From: Ideonella dechloratans
Lineage (GTDB): Bacteria > Pseudomonadota > Gammaproteobacteria > Burkholderiales > Burkholderiaceae_C
NCBI RefSeq assembly: GCF_021049305.1
Contig: NZ_CP088081.1
Coordinates: 2,542,001-2,606,000, forward strand
Length of the DNA: 64,000 nt
Reading direction: 5' to 3'
Shown: positions 56,123-64,000 of the stretch, in pieces
Position numbering within the stretch: position 1 is the first letter of the stretch
How the letters are laid out: the number at the start of each line of letters is the position of its first letter
Made by a program: the position numbers and the translations under genes
The notes under the pieces: generated by a model
What the model saw: only the letters and a program-made list of their open reading frames with translations
Told to the model about the DNA's origin: nothing
The model's database searches: none

Positions 56123-56998
56123 TCAGGTACGGGGGACTCGCCCCCCGTTCAAGGCACCGACCAGCTTGGCACCGCCATGCCGCACCTGCTCGACCTTGCG
56201 GGCCCAGTAGCGTGGCTTGTGCGGAGCGCGGTAGAAGGCCTCGGCGATCTTGAGGTGCAGGGGCAACCTGCTGACTTCACGCTCGCGGTGCTTGGCCTGC
56301 CATAGCACACCGGGGCGCAGCCATCCCCGCCGGGTGCTCTCGGCCACTTCGTCCATGGTGACAAAACCATCGTCCAGTGCGGCAAAGAGAGCGTCCATCC
56401 AGACCGGCAGCAGCGGGTTGCGGGCATCGACCCACGGCTGCAGGTTCATGTCGGTGTAGTGCAGCAGCTGCGTCTTGCCTGCCTCATAGCGCTCTAGCGA
56501 GTTCCATGTGTAGGGAAGCGACACGGTCTTGGACGGCTCGAAACTCAGTTCGTACATCACGTCGCGGTAGTTCGACTGGGCCTTCTGATGGATCTCCTGC
56601 GGCTTCCAGCGGGCCAGCTCGCAATCGATCACCATGACGCTGAACTGGCGCTTGCGACCACTGCCAGGTGGCGTTTCCGCCGAGCTGACCGCGACCCCGG
56701 GGGCACGATGAGCGATCAGGTCGCGCACATCGTCGAACACCAGCATGTCGGAGTCGATGTACACCGCCAGTCCCTTGAACCCATTGATCTCAGGGATGAA
56801 GAAGCGCTGCAGGGAAAACATCGTCCGACCGGACACAGGCAGCCGATGCCGGGCCACGCACTCGTCCAGCCGGTGCACCGCCACGGGAATGCTGGCGTGC
56901 CGAAGGATGCTGTGCTCCAGCACGCGCGCGGCCACATGCTGCGGGGGTTCGCAACCCACATAAATATTCAGAGTCGATTCTTCTACGGGGGACACCAT
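56123..56998 (-). CDS. Glycosyltransferase with DxD motif (GT8-like)
   Basis: 291 aa from ATG 56998. LNIYVGCEPPQHVAARVLEHSI and VYIDSDMLVFDDVRDLI (metal/nucleotide-sugar DxD, ~residue 88) are typical of GT8-like transferases; HYTDMNLQPW lies in the acceptor side. Convergent with the interrupted glycosyltransferase and divergent from lapA. It probably decorates LPS or another surface glycan. Confidence 0.75.
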   Translation of the reverse strand: MVSPVEESTLNIYVGCEPPQHVAARVLEHSILRHASIPVAVHRLDECVARHRLPVSGRTMFSLQRFFIPEINGFKGLAVYIDSDMLVFDDVRDLIAHRAPGVAVSSAETPPGSGRKRQFSVMVIDCELARWKPQEIHQKAQSNYRDVMYELSFEPSKTVSLPYTWNSLERYEAGKTQLLHYTDMNLQPWVDARNPLLPVWMDALFAALDDGFVTMDEVAESTRRGWLRPGVLWQAKHREREVSRLPLHLKIAEAFYRAPHKPRYWARKVEQVRHGGAKLVGALNGGRVPRT

Positions 56999-57067
56999 AG
57001 GAAACTCTTTCTCTCGCCAAGCGACTGTCTTGGACGTCCGTAGAATGTACCCATTCGTGGAGTGGCG

Positions 57068-57376
57068 ATGCGTTTCCTCGTGTGGCTCTTGCGAGCTTTT
57101 CTCTTCTTTGCACTGTTTGCCTTTGCCCTGAACAACCAGCAGGTGGTCACGGTGCATTGGTTCTTCGGCTTCGTGTGGAACGCGCCGCTGGTCATCGTCG
57201 TGCTGGCCGCCCTGGTGGCGGGCCTGGTGTTTGGCGTGCTGGCCATGACGCCAAGCTGGTGGCGCCAGCGGCGCCGCGCACGACAGCGTCCCAGCGCCGA
57301 GCCCCCCGCTCCTGCCGAGGCGCCATCGGCCAGTGCAGCACGGGCCATCCCGGCCGATTTCCCCGATGGAATTTGA
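57068..57376 (+). CDS. lapA: LapA-domain inner membrane protein
   Basis: 102 aa from ATG 57068 preceded by GGAG. Two transmembrane helices (~4-22 and ~40-62) with NNQQVVTVHWFFGFV between them are the LapA/DUF1049 signature. The tail is basic then Pro/Ala-rich. LapA works with LapB in controlling LPS synthesis at the inner membrane. It overlaps lapB by 11 bp. Confidence 0.88.
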   Translation: MRFLVWLLRAFLFFALFAFALNNQQVVTVHWFFGFVWNAPLVIVVLAALVAGLVFGVLAMTPSWWRQRRRARQRPSAEPPAPAEAPSASAARAIPADFPDGI

Positions 57377-58514
57377 ACTTCAATGGCTGCTGATCGGCCT
57401 GCCGATCGCCTTCGCACTGGGTTGGCTGGGCTCCCGCCTGGATCTGCGCCAGGTGCGCCGGGAGCAGCGTGACGCCCCCAAGGCTTACTTCAAAGGACTG
57501 AACCTGCTGCTCAACGAGCAGCAGGACAAGGCCATCGACGCCTTCATCGAGGCGGTCCAGAACGATCCGGACACCACCGAGCTGCACTTCGCGCTGGGCA
57601 ACCTGTTCCGCCGGCGAGGGGAATTCGAACGCGCCGTGCGGGTGCACCAGCACCTGCTGGGCCGGGCCGACCTGGGCGAAACCGAGCGCGACCGGGCCCA
57701 GTATGCCCTGGCCCAGGACTTCATGAAGGCGGGCCTGTTCGACCGTGCCGAGGAAGCCTACCGTGCCCTGCTCGGCACCCCTTTCGACACGGAAGCGCGG
57801 CTGGCCCTCTTGAACCTGTACGAACGCTCGCGCGACTGGCATGCGGCCGCCGAGGTGGCCGCCGTCCTGGAGCACAACGGCATCGGCTCCTTCGGGCAGA
57901 GGATGGCGCACCACTGGTGCGAACTGGCACTGGAAGCCGACGCGCGCCAGAACACCGAGGAGGCCGACAAGGCATTGGCCCACGCCCGCAAGGCCGCGCC
58001 CCAGGCCCCCCGCCCCTTGCTGATCGCGGGTCAGCGGCTGGCTCGCCAGGGCCAGCCCGCCCAGGCGCTGGCCATCTGGAACGAACTGCGGGCCCGCGAC
58101 ATCCCGGCCTTTGCCCTGATCGGTGAGGACTACGTGAATGCCGCGCGCGCCTGCGGCCAGACCGAGGCTGCCCGCCAAGCCCTGCAGGAAGCCTATGCGC
58201 GTTCGCCCAGCCTGGACCTGCTGCGGGCCCGCGCCGCGCTGGACGGACACGAACTCAGCGCCGACCCTGCCCTGCTGCAACACCTCGAGAAGAAGCCCAC
58301 CCTGGGCGCCGCGGCCGCCATGCTGCAACGCCCCCTTTCCCAATGGGATGAACCGGCAGCCCAAGCGGTGCGGGTGGCGGTGGGCCGTGCGGCTCAGCCT
58401 CTGCAGCGCTACCGTTGCGCGGCCTGCGGGTTCGAAGCCCAGCGCCACTTCTGGCAATGCCCCGGCTGCCTGAGCTGGGACAGTTTTCCGCCTGAACGGA
58501 TCGAAGAGCTCTGA
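57366..58514 (+). CDS. lapB: LPS assembly protein LapB (YciM)
   Basis: 382 aa from ATG 57366. An N-terminal membrane anchor ([17 protein letters not shown]) is followed by TPR repeats ([21 protein letters not shown] onward). The C-terminal rubredoxin-type zinc site has CAACGF and CPGC. In E. coli LapB delivers LpxC to FtsH and so limits lipid A synthesis. All these elements are present. Confidence 0.95.
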   Translation: MEFELQWLLIGLPIAFALGWLGSRLDLRQVRREQRDAPKAYFKGLNLLLNEQQDKAIDAFIEAVQNDPDTTELHFALGNLFRRRGEFERAVRVHQHLLGRADLGETERDRAQYALAQDFMKAGLFDRAEEAYRALLGTPFDTEARLALLNLYERSRDWHAAAEVAAVLEHNGIGSFGQRMAHHWCELALEADARQNTEEADKALAHARKAAPQAPRPLLIAGQRLARQGQPAQALAIWNELRARDIPAFALIGEDYVNAARACGQTEAARQALQEAYARSPSLDLLRARAALDGHELSADPALLQHLEKKPTLGAAAAMLQRPLSQWDEPAAQAVRVAVGRAAQPLQRYRCAACGFEAQRHFWQCPGCLSWDSFPPERIEEL

Positions 58515-58516
58515 CC

Positions 58517-59098
58517 ATGATGCCCTCTGCCTCCCTGCTGTTCCAGGCCAACCTGGATGAACACCTGCAGCTGTTCCAACAGCTGGCCGCGCTGACGCCC
58601 GACGTCAACGAGGCCGGCCGCCGCATCGCAGCAGCGCTGGCCCAGGGCGGTAAGCTGCTGCTTTGCGGCAATGGCGGCTCGGCCGCCGATGCGCAGCACA
58701 TCGCCTCCGAACTCACCGGACGTTTCATCCACGAACGGCGCCCTCTCGCCGGCATCGCGCTGACCACCGACAGTTCGGCCCTGACCTGCATCGGCAACGA
58801 CTATGCATTCGACGAGATCTTTGCCCGCCAGCTGCGGGCCCTGGGCCGTTCCGGCGATGTGCTGATCGGCATCTCGACCTCTGGCAATTCCGCCAACGTG
58901 GTCAGAGCCGCCCACGCCGCACGCGAGCTGGGCATCTCCTTCATCGGCCTGCTGGGCCGCGACGGAGGGGCCCTCAAACCGCTGTCGGACGTGGCCATCG
59001 TGGTGCCGTCCGCGGTCACCGCACGCATCCAGGAGGCCCACATCCTGATCGGCCATACGCTCTGCGGCTTGATCGAGCAGGAGCTGGGACTGACATGA
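58517..59098 (+). CDS. gmhA: D-sedoheptulose-7-phosphate isomerase
   Basis: 193 aa. SIS-domain fold: [24 protein letters not shown] and [19 protein letters not shown] are the sugar-phosphate loops, with [12 protein letters not shown] carrying the zinc/catalytic His and Glu. First step of ADP-heptose synthesis. It starts 2 bp after lapB and overlaps rfaE1 by 4 bp. Confidence 0.95.
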   Translation: MMPSASLLFQANLDEHLQLFQQLAALTPDVNEAGRRIAAALAQGGKLLLCGNGGSAADAQHIASELTGRFIHERRPLAGIALTTDSSALTCIGNDYAFDEIFARQLRALGRSGDVLIGISTSGNSANVVRAAHAARELGISFIGLLGRDGGALKPLSDVAIVVPSAVTARIQEAHILIGHTLCGLIEQELGLT

Positions 59099-60042
59099 CG
59101 AACGCACGCGTTCCGTTGCCTCCGGCCGAGGCCATGCACCGCAGCCGCGTGCTGGTGGTGGGTGACGTGATGCTGGACCGCTATTGGTTCGGTGCCGTGG
59201 ACCGTATCTCCCCTGAAGCGCCGGTGCCGGTGGTGCGGGTCACCCGCGAAGAGGACCGCCTGGGTGGCGCCGCCAACGTGGCGGTCAACAGCCAGGCGCT
59301 CGAGGCCCAGGTGACGCTGCTGACCGTGGTCGGCGACGACGAGCCCGCGACCCGCCTGGAAGAACTGCTGGCGAGTCGGCAGATCCGCGCGGTGCTGCGA
59401 CGCGACCCGGCCCTCAAGACCATCGTCAAGCTGCGTGTCATCGGCCGATCGCAGCAGCTGCTGCGGGTGGACTTCGAGAATACGCCCGACCATGAGGTGC
59501 TCAATCAGATGTTCGCCAGCTTCGAGGAGCAGCTGAGCCAGCACGACGTTGTCGTCTTCTCCGACTATGGCAAAGGCGGGCTGGCCCACATTCCGCAAAT
59601 GATCCAGCGTGCCCGCGCGGCGGGCCTCCCCGTCCTGGTGGACCCCAAGGGCAGCGACTACGCCCGCTACGCGGGTGCGTCGGCGCTGACACCCAACCGC
59701 TCCGAGCTGGCCCTGATCACGGGCCCCTGGCGTGACGAGGCCCATCTGACCGAACTGGCCCAGAACCTGCGCCGCGAGTTGCGACTCCAGGCCCTGTTGC
59801 TCACCCGGTCGGAAGAAGGCATGACCTTGTTCGATGACGCAGGCGCCCACCATGTGCCCGCCGAGGCACGCGAGGTGTTCGACGTCACCGGCGCGGGTGA
59901 CACGGTCATCGCGACCTTGGCCTCTCTGCTGGGCACGGGCATGCCCTTGGCCCAGGCAGTGCCCTGGGCCAACCATGCCGCCAGCCTGGTCGTGGGCAAG
60001 TTCGGCACCGCCAGCATCAGCCATGCGGAACTCCTGGAATGA
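59095..60042 (+). CDS. rfaE1: D-glycero-beta-D-manno-heptose-7-phosphate kinase
   Basis: 315 aa. PfkB/ribokinase family: [38 protein letters not shown], and the anion-hole/catalytic motif [12 protein letters not shown] (~residue 265). The nucleotidyltransferase half of HldE is absent and encoded separately at 61662-62231. It phosphorylates heptose-7-phosphate at C1. Confidence 0.94.
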   Translation: MTNARVPLPPAEAMHRSRVLVVGDVMLDRYWFGAVDRISPEAPVPVVRVTREEDRLGGAANVAVNSQALEAQVTLLTVVGDDEPATRLEELLASRQIRAVLRRDPALKTIVKLRVIGRSQQLLRVDFENTPDHEVLNQMFASFEEQLSQHDVVVFSDYGKGGLAHIPQMIQRARAAGLPVLVDPKGSDYARYAGASALTPNRSELALITGPWRDEAHLTELAQNLRRELRLQALLLTRSEEGMTLFDDAGAHHVPAEAREVFDVTGAGDTVIATLASLLGTGMPLAQAVPWANHAASLVVGKFGTASISHAELLE

Positions 60043-60593
60043 GCGGTGTCAAGACTGCCTTCCTGGACCGTGACGGGGTGATCAACGTCGACGTGGCCTA
60101 CCTCAGCCGTTGGAAGGACTTCCGCTTCGTGCCAGGCACGGTGGACGCTCTGCGGCAGCTCCAGGCCCTGGGCTATCAGCTGGTGGTAGTGACCAATCAG
60201 TCCGGCATCGCCCGCGGCTATTACACCGAGGACGACTACCAGGCCCTCACGTGCCAGATGCGCCAGGCCCTGGCGGACGAGGGCGTGACCCTGGCCGGCG
60301 TATATCACTGTCCGCACCTGCCCGGCGCTGAAGTGGCCCGCTACGCGCAAGACTGCGACTGCCGGAAGCCGGCACCGGGCATGATCCTGCGCGCAGCCCG
60401 CGAGCTGGGTGCAGACCTGCCCGCCTCCATCCTGGTGGGCGACAAGGACTCCGACATCCAGGCCGCGCGCGCAGCGGGCGTGGGTCGTGCCTTTCTGGTG
60501 CGATCCGGCCAGGACCTCACGCTACTGGAAAGCGCCCGCGCGGACGCCTGCTTCGACGACCTCGCCGACTGCGTCAGCGCCCTCGCGCCCTGA
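60039..60593 (+). CDS. gmhB: D-glycero-beta-D-manno-heptose-1,7-bisphosphate 7-phosphatase
   Basis: 184 aa. HAD family: FLDRDGVINVD (motif I), VVTNQSGIARGYY (motif II), and VGDKDSDIQAARAAGVG (motif IV). The zinc-binding loop CPHLPG...CDCRKPAPG is typical of GmhB. Third enzyme of ADP-heptose synthesis, coupled to rfaE1 by a 4-bp overlap. Confidence 0.94.
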   Translation: MSGVKTAFLDRDGVINVDVAYLSRWKDFRFVPGTVDALRQLQALGYQLVVVTNQSGIARGYYTEDDYQALTCQMRQALADEGVTLAGVYHCPHLPGAEVARYAQDCDCRKPAPGMILRAARELGADLPASILVGDKDSDIQAARAAGVGRAFLVRSGQDLTLLESARADACFDDLADCVSALAP

Positions 60594-60597
60594 AGGC

Positions 60598-61665
60598 TCA
60601 GGGCGCCGGAAGGCGCCGGCCGTCTGCGGTGTGGACCTCGACCCCGAAGCCCAGCAGTAGATCCCGCATCCGGGCCCGTGCGCCGTCGTCGAGATTGCTC
60701 AGCCGCTCCAGGCCGAACGAGGCGATCCGGCAGCCCGCGCCCTGGATCTGGCGGGCCGTGACCAGGGCTGTCGAGGCGACACTGCAGACGACGTCGTAGC
60801 GCGTGTGCGCCAAGTGCATTTCCAGGGGCTCCGACAGCGTCAGCTCCCGGTAGTGGGGTTGCGCAAACTCCCGCACCGCCGCCTCTCTCGGGTGGGCCTT
60901 GTAGCAGACCTCCTGCACACCGCTGTCCCGCAGCCACTGCGAAATCGCCCCCGCGATCATGGCCCGTTCCTCTTCGGTGATGAACCCGGAGCTGGCCAGC
61001 GGCTGGCCCAGCAGCAGCGCCCGGGAAAGGCCTGCCGAGCCCTTGCCGTCGGGCGCGCGCTCGACCAGTGGCCCCAACTCGACCACCTTTTCCTTGGGGT
61101 AGGGATGCGGGAAACCCTGGAGCACGTAGATGCGATCGACGAAGGGGGCATCGGATCCCATTCGGTCACCCCGGAAGACCGCATAGACCAGACGCCGGTC
61201 GTACAACCAGCGCAGTCGGCGCAGGCATTGCGTCGCCAGGCGTCCCAAACCCATCGGGTAACGACGCAGGCTGTCCATGCCGTCAGGCAGGAGACGCCCC
61301 ACCGCACGCCGAGCCCCAGTCAGCTTGGGCAGGCCGCGCAGGAAGTAGTTGATCGCCTCGGGCTCGAACACCGGGCTGTGGATGCGGATCTCATCGCAAG
61401 GTCCGATGGCCGCCGCCACCTTCTCGAGATTGTCCACCAGGCGATGCACCCGCCCGAAGCGCCCCGGCATCGGCCACAAGCGTGGCCACAGCATGGGCAT
61501 TACCACGTCCCAGGCTCCCGCCTCCACCAATTCGGGGGACATGTCGCGGTAGTACACCAGCACGCAACGGCTGCCCGGCTCGAAGTCCAGCGCCACCCGC
61601 CGGGCCGCCAGATAATTCAGCGGCGAGGCCACGAAGAAGACATTCACCCGCACCGCAGCGCTCAC
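60598..61665 (-). CDS. Polysialyltransferase-like (GT52-type) glycosyltransferase
   Basis: 355 aa. VFFVASPLNYLAARRVAL at the start and YKAHPREAAV near residue 265 (the HPRE-type motif) with SVASTALVTARQIQGAG resemble the bacterial sialyl/polysialyltransferase family. It likely adds a sugar to LPS or a capsule glycan; substrate unknown. It overlaps rfaE2 by 4 bp and is convergent with gmhB. Confidence 0.7.
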   Translation of the reverse strand: MSAAVRVNVFFVASPLNYLAARRVALDFEPGSRCVLVYYRDMSPELVEAGAWDVVMPMLWPRLWPMPGRFGRVHRLVDNLEKVAAAIGPCDEIRIHSPVFEPEAINYFLRGLPKLTGARRAVGRLLPDGMDSLRRYPMGLGRLATQCLRRLRWLYDRRLVYAVFRGDRMGSDAPFVDRIYVLQGFPHPYPKEKVVELGPLVERAPDGKGSAGLSRALLLGQPLASSGFITEEERAMIAGAISQWLRDSGVQEVCYKAHPREAAVREFAQPHYRELTLSEPLEMHLAHTRYDVVCSVASTALVTARQIQGAGCRIASFGLERLSNLDDGARARMRDLLLGFGVEVHTADGRRLPAP

Positions 61666-62231
61666 CCCTTCGGTACGACCGGCGCCGTGGCGCGGATGCG
61701 TTTGACCAGATCCGTGGTGGAGTAGCCGTCCACGAAGGGAATGGCCACGCTCCGCCCGCCCCAGGAGCGCACCAGCGCCGTCTCGGCCAGGGTCTCCATG
61801 TCGTAGTCCCCGCCCTTGACGTACCAGTCCGGGCGGATGCGGGCGATCAGCTCGACCGGCGTGCTTTCGTCGAAGAAGGTCACCAGGTCCACGCTGGCCA
61901 GCGCCCCCAGCACCCAGGCCCGATCTTGCTGGCGGTTGAGCGGCCGGTCCGGCCCCTTGCCCAGGCTGCGGGCGGAACGGTCGGTGTTCAGCCCCACGAT
62001 GAGTGAACCCCCCAGCATGCGGGCCGCCTGCAGATAGCTCACATGCCCGCGGTGCAGCACATCGAACACTCCGTTGGTGAAGACCCAGGGACGCGGCAGC
62101 CGGGCCAGCGCCGAAGCCAGCGCATCAGCCTCCACCACCTTGTGCTCGATCAGCGGCAGCCCCGGGCCCAAGGCTCCCTCTTCGGAGGGGGGGCAGGCGG
62201 CGGTGGAGGGACAAGAAGAAGGATGCGTCAC
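61662..62231 (-). CDS. rfaE2: D-glycero-beta-D-manno-heptose-1-phosphate adenylyltransferase
   Basis: 189 aa if it starts at GTG 62231; the true start is unclear because the frame stays open to 62384 and no strong ribosome site is seen. The nucleotidyltransferase motif VFTNGVFDVLHRGHVSYLQAA (HxGH), LIVGLNTDRSAR and VKGGDYDMETL are diagnostic. It makes ADP-heptose for WaaC. The kinase half is the separate rfaE1. Confidence 0.9.
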   Translation of the reverse strand: MTHPSSCPSTAACPPSEEGALGPGLPLIEHKVVEADALASALARLPRPWVFTNGVFDVLHRGHVSYLQAARMLGGSLIVGLNTDRSARSLGKGPDRPLNRQQDRAWVLGALASVDLVTFFDESTPVELIARIRPDWYVKGGDYDMETLAETALVRSWGGRSVAIPFVDGYSTTDLVKRIRATAPVVPKG

Positions 62232-62329
62232 GGGAAAGGCGATGCAAGCATCGTGAAGGAACCGAACTGCCGGAATTATCCGTTGCGGCAGGCGCGGACG
62301 GACCACCATTTCCCGGGAGAAGCGCAGAC

Positions 62330-62692
62330 ATGGACATCCACCAGGGCGACCGGCACACGCCCGGCCGCAGGCCACCAGGGCCACACCGCCGACGGCTGGT
62401 GATCGGGATTGGGATCGGGATCGGGCTGCTGCTGGCGGGCCGGCTGGCCCTGGCTGCCACGGGAGAGGGCCCGCCGGAAACCGAGGTGAACGGGGCCAAC
62501 CAAGCCGAGCTCGAGATGATCAAGGGCATCGGCCCTCAGCTGTCGACCCAGATCCTGGGTGAACGCGAGCGCGGCCCCTTCCGGGACTGGCGCGACTTCA
62601 TCGCCCGCCTGCCCGGCGTGGGGCCGGGCAAGGCGCGCAAGCTCTCTGCCGCCGGCCTGCGGGTGGGCGGTCAGCCCTTCTCAGCGCCCTGA
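62330..62692 (+). CDS. comEA: ComEA-type helix-hairpin-helix DNA-binding protein
   Basis: 120 aa. An N-terminal basic stretch and hydrophobic anchor (VIGIGIGIGLLLAGRLALAA) are followed by two helix-hairpin-helix motifs (ELEMIKGIGPQLSTQIL and FIARLPGVGPGKARKL). These bind DNA in the periplasm during natural uptake. The protein is short, so it may have a narrower role than full ComEA. Confidence 0.82.
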   Translation: MDIHQGDRHTPGRRPPGPHRRRLVIGIGIGIGLLLAGRLALAATGEGPPETEVNGANQAELEMIKGIGPQLSTQILGERERGPFRDWRDFIARLPGVGPGKARKLSAAGLRVGGQPFSAP

Positions 62693-62694
62693 GC

Positions 62695-63897
62695 TCATGC
62701 GCCCATCGTGGTGGGCCGCAGGAAGTGCAGCACGGCCTCGCGCTGGTCTAGTGTGTCCCGCTCGCCCAGCGCGATCAGCTCGCGGGTGAAGGCCTCCTCG
62801 AACAGCAGGTAGCTGGCCAGGGCCGCGCCGCGGGCGCCCGCGCCCTCCCCTTCCACACCCACGCCGCCCAGCAAGGCGCGCACCGGCAGCGGCAAGGCGG
62901 ACAGGTGGCGCGCGGCGATGTCGTCCAGCCGCTGGCTGGGGGAGATGACCAGCAATTCCACCGGTCGCAGCGGCGTGTGCTGACGGGCCTCGGGCGGCAG
63001 CAGGCTCAGCGTGTGGTTGATGCGCCGCAGTCTCTCCACATCCACCGACAGCGCGTCCAGGAAGATGCTGGACAAGGCGTGGCCACCGATCTGGGCCACG
63101 CTGGGGTAGTCCTCGCTCACAGGGCGCTGCTGGGCGGGCGGCTCGTGCATGCGCCCGGCGCCGATCACCAGCACCCGATCGGCGCCCAGATGCACCGCGG
63201 GCGAGACCGGGGCCGTCTGGCGCATGGAGCCATCGCCGAACCACTCCACACGCTCGCCCAGCGGCAGGGTCTGGGCGGGGAACACGAAGGGAATGGCCGA
63301 GGAGGCGAGCAGGTGGTCGCGGCTGAGCTTGCAGGGCAAGGCCAGCCGCTGGGAACGGTTCCAGGGCTGCCGCGGGTCGCCCGGCGCCACCTGGTAGAAA
63401 GTGACATGCAGGCCACTGCTGTAGCTGGACGCCGTGACCGCCAGGGCCTGGACATGGCCCTGCGCCAGCAGGCCCTCCAGTCTTTCCAAGGGCACCATGC
63501 GCTGCAACAGCTCGCCCAGCGGGGCGTTGTCCAGCAGGGAGCGCGGCCGCTGGCGCACCCATCGGGCGATCACCCAGCCCAGCGACATCAGGGTCAGCCA
63601 GCGGGCCCCGGTGCGGATGATGCCCAGCGCATCGGCCCGGTAGACCTGGTCGGCATGGAAGTTCGACCAGACCGCCACCATGGCGTCCACTGCAGCGTCG
63701 AAGTCGTCGGCCTGACAGGCCAGCGCGGCGGCGTTGATGCCCCCGGCCGAGGTCCCGGTGATGACCGGAAACGGGTTGCCGCCAGCCATGCCCGCTTCGT
63801 GGCGCAGGTGACGCAGGGCCTTCAGGACACCGACCTGGTAGGCCGCCCGGGCGCCGCCGCCGGTGAGGACCAGGCCGCGCACGGGGGTGGACGGCAT
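62695..63897 (-). CDS. Patatin-like phospholipase
   Basis: 400 aa from the ATG before PSTPVRGLV. LVLTGGGARAAYQVGVL is the oxyanion hole, VITGTSAGGINA holds the GxSxG nucleophile Ser (~residue 50), and EWFGDGSMRQTAPVSP carries the catalytic Asp, as DGS instead of the usual DGG/DGA. A Ser-Asp dyad hydrolase of lipid esters; it could also act on stored polymers. Upstream 63898-64000 shows no gene. Confidence 0.88.
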   Translation of the reverse strand: MPSTPVRGLVLTGGGARAAYQVGVLKALRHLRHEAGMAGGNPFPVITGTSAGGINAAALACQADDFDAAVDAMVAVWSNFHADQVYRADALGIIRTGARWLTLMSLGWVIARWVRQRPRSLLDNAPLGELLQRMVPLERLEGLLAQGHVQALAVTASSYSSGLHVTFYQVAPGDPRQPWNRSQRLALPCKLSRDHLLASSAIPFVFPAQTLPLGERVEWFGDGSMRQTAPVSPAVHLGADRVLVIGAGRMHEPPAQQRPVSEDYPSVAQIGGHALSSIFLDALSVDVERLRRINHTLSLLPPEARQHTPLRPVELLVISPSQRLDDIAARHLSALPLPVRALLGGVGVEGEGAGARGAALASYLLFEEAFTRELIALGERDTLDQREAVLHFLRPTTMGA

Positions 63898-64000
63898 GCG
63901 TGGCAGTCTAGTGCCGCGGCGCAACGCCGCCCAGGGGATCAGACGGGCAAAGCGCCCCCGTTACCAGCGACCACCCCGGTCGCCGTCACGGTCATGGCCG

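Overview
The window is a chromosomal segment of a high-GC betaproteobacterium of the order Burkholderiales, probably near Sphaerotilaceae/Comamonadaceae. The evidence is a tmRNA encoding the tag ANDERFALAA, the conserved order gyrA - DUF2059 - serC - pheA - tyrA - aroA/cmk - rpsA - ihfB - lapA - lapB, and separate RfaE1 and RfaE2 heptose enzymes. Placement below order level is inference.

Layout. (1) 1-2.4 kb: the end of an unidentified gene, a secreted pectin-acetylesterase-like protein and a doubtful small ORF. (2) 2.4-12.7 kb, minus strand: one defence operon reading HTH regulator, micro-ORF, type III mod, type III res, GmrSD-type (DUF262/DUF1524) endonuclease, a small unknown protein and a frameshifted TOTE-type primase-helicase, ending at a strong terminator. 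(3) 12.8-21.75 kb: a module carrying DUF3489, ParDE, a primase/helicase-like ATPase, several element-type unknowns, DUF2924 and a large serine recombinase. Two inverted copies of a ~60-bp repeat lie inside it, each next to iteron-like short repeats. (4) 21.75-22.8 kb: a Zn-ribbon protein and a GNAT/DUF1778 toxin-antitoxin pair. (5) About 23.1-37.7 kb: an island inserted at the 3' end of ssrA. A tyrosine integrase sits next to the tmRNA, followed by an unknown protein, an AlpA-like regulator and a lambda-O-like replication protein whose gene contains 18-bp iterons. A DnaB/RepA-like ATPase comes next, then cargo: an XRE-ImmA/IrrE pair, small membrane proteins, DUF2335, and an S1/P1 nuclease pseudogene split by an IS21-family element. 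An odd tRNA-Leu-like gene with a 17-bp anticodon arm also lies here. (6) 37.7-64 kb: core genome with tmRNA, gph, ubiG, ompA, gyrA, aromatic amino-acid and serine synthesis, ribosomal protein S1, IHF-beta, and LPS inner-core and heptose synthesis (kdoO, waaC, GT9, other glycosyltransferases, lapAB, gmhA, rfaE1, gmhB, rfaE2), then comEA and a patatin.

How it fits together. The accessory half looks like mobile elements stacked beside ssrA, a known integration hotspot. The ssrA-proximal part has the minimal kit of an integrative satellite (integrase, AlpA, iteron Rep, helicase), but I see no structural or packaging genes. The core half pairs shikimate/aromatic synthesis with the ADP-heptose and Kdo enzymes that build LPS. 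LapA/LapB lie among the LPS genes, consistent with their role in controlling LPS synthesis.

The most unusual signals are the tRNA-Leu-like gene at 27459-27575 and the in-gene iteron array at 34284-34414. All calls come from reading the sequence; no database search was run.
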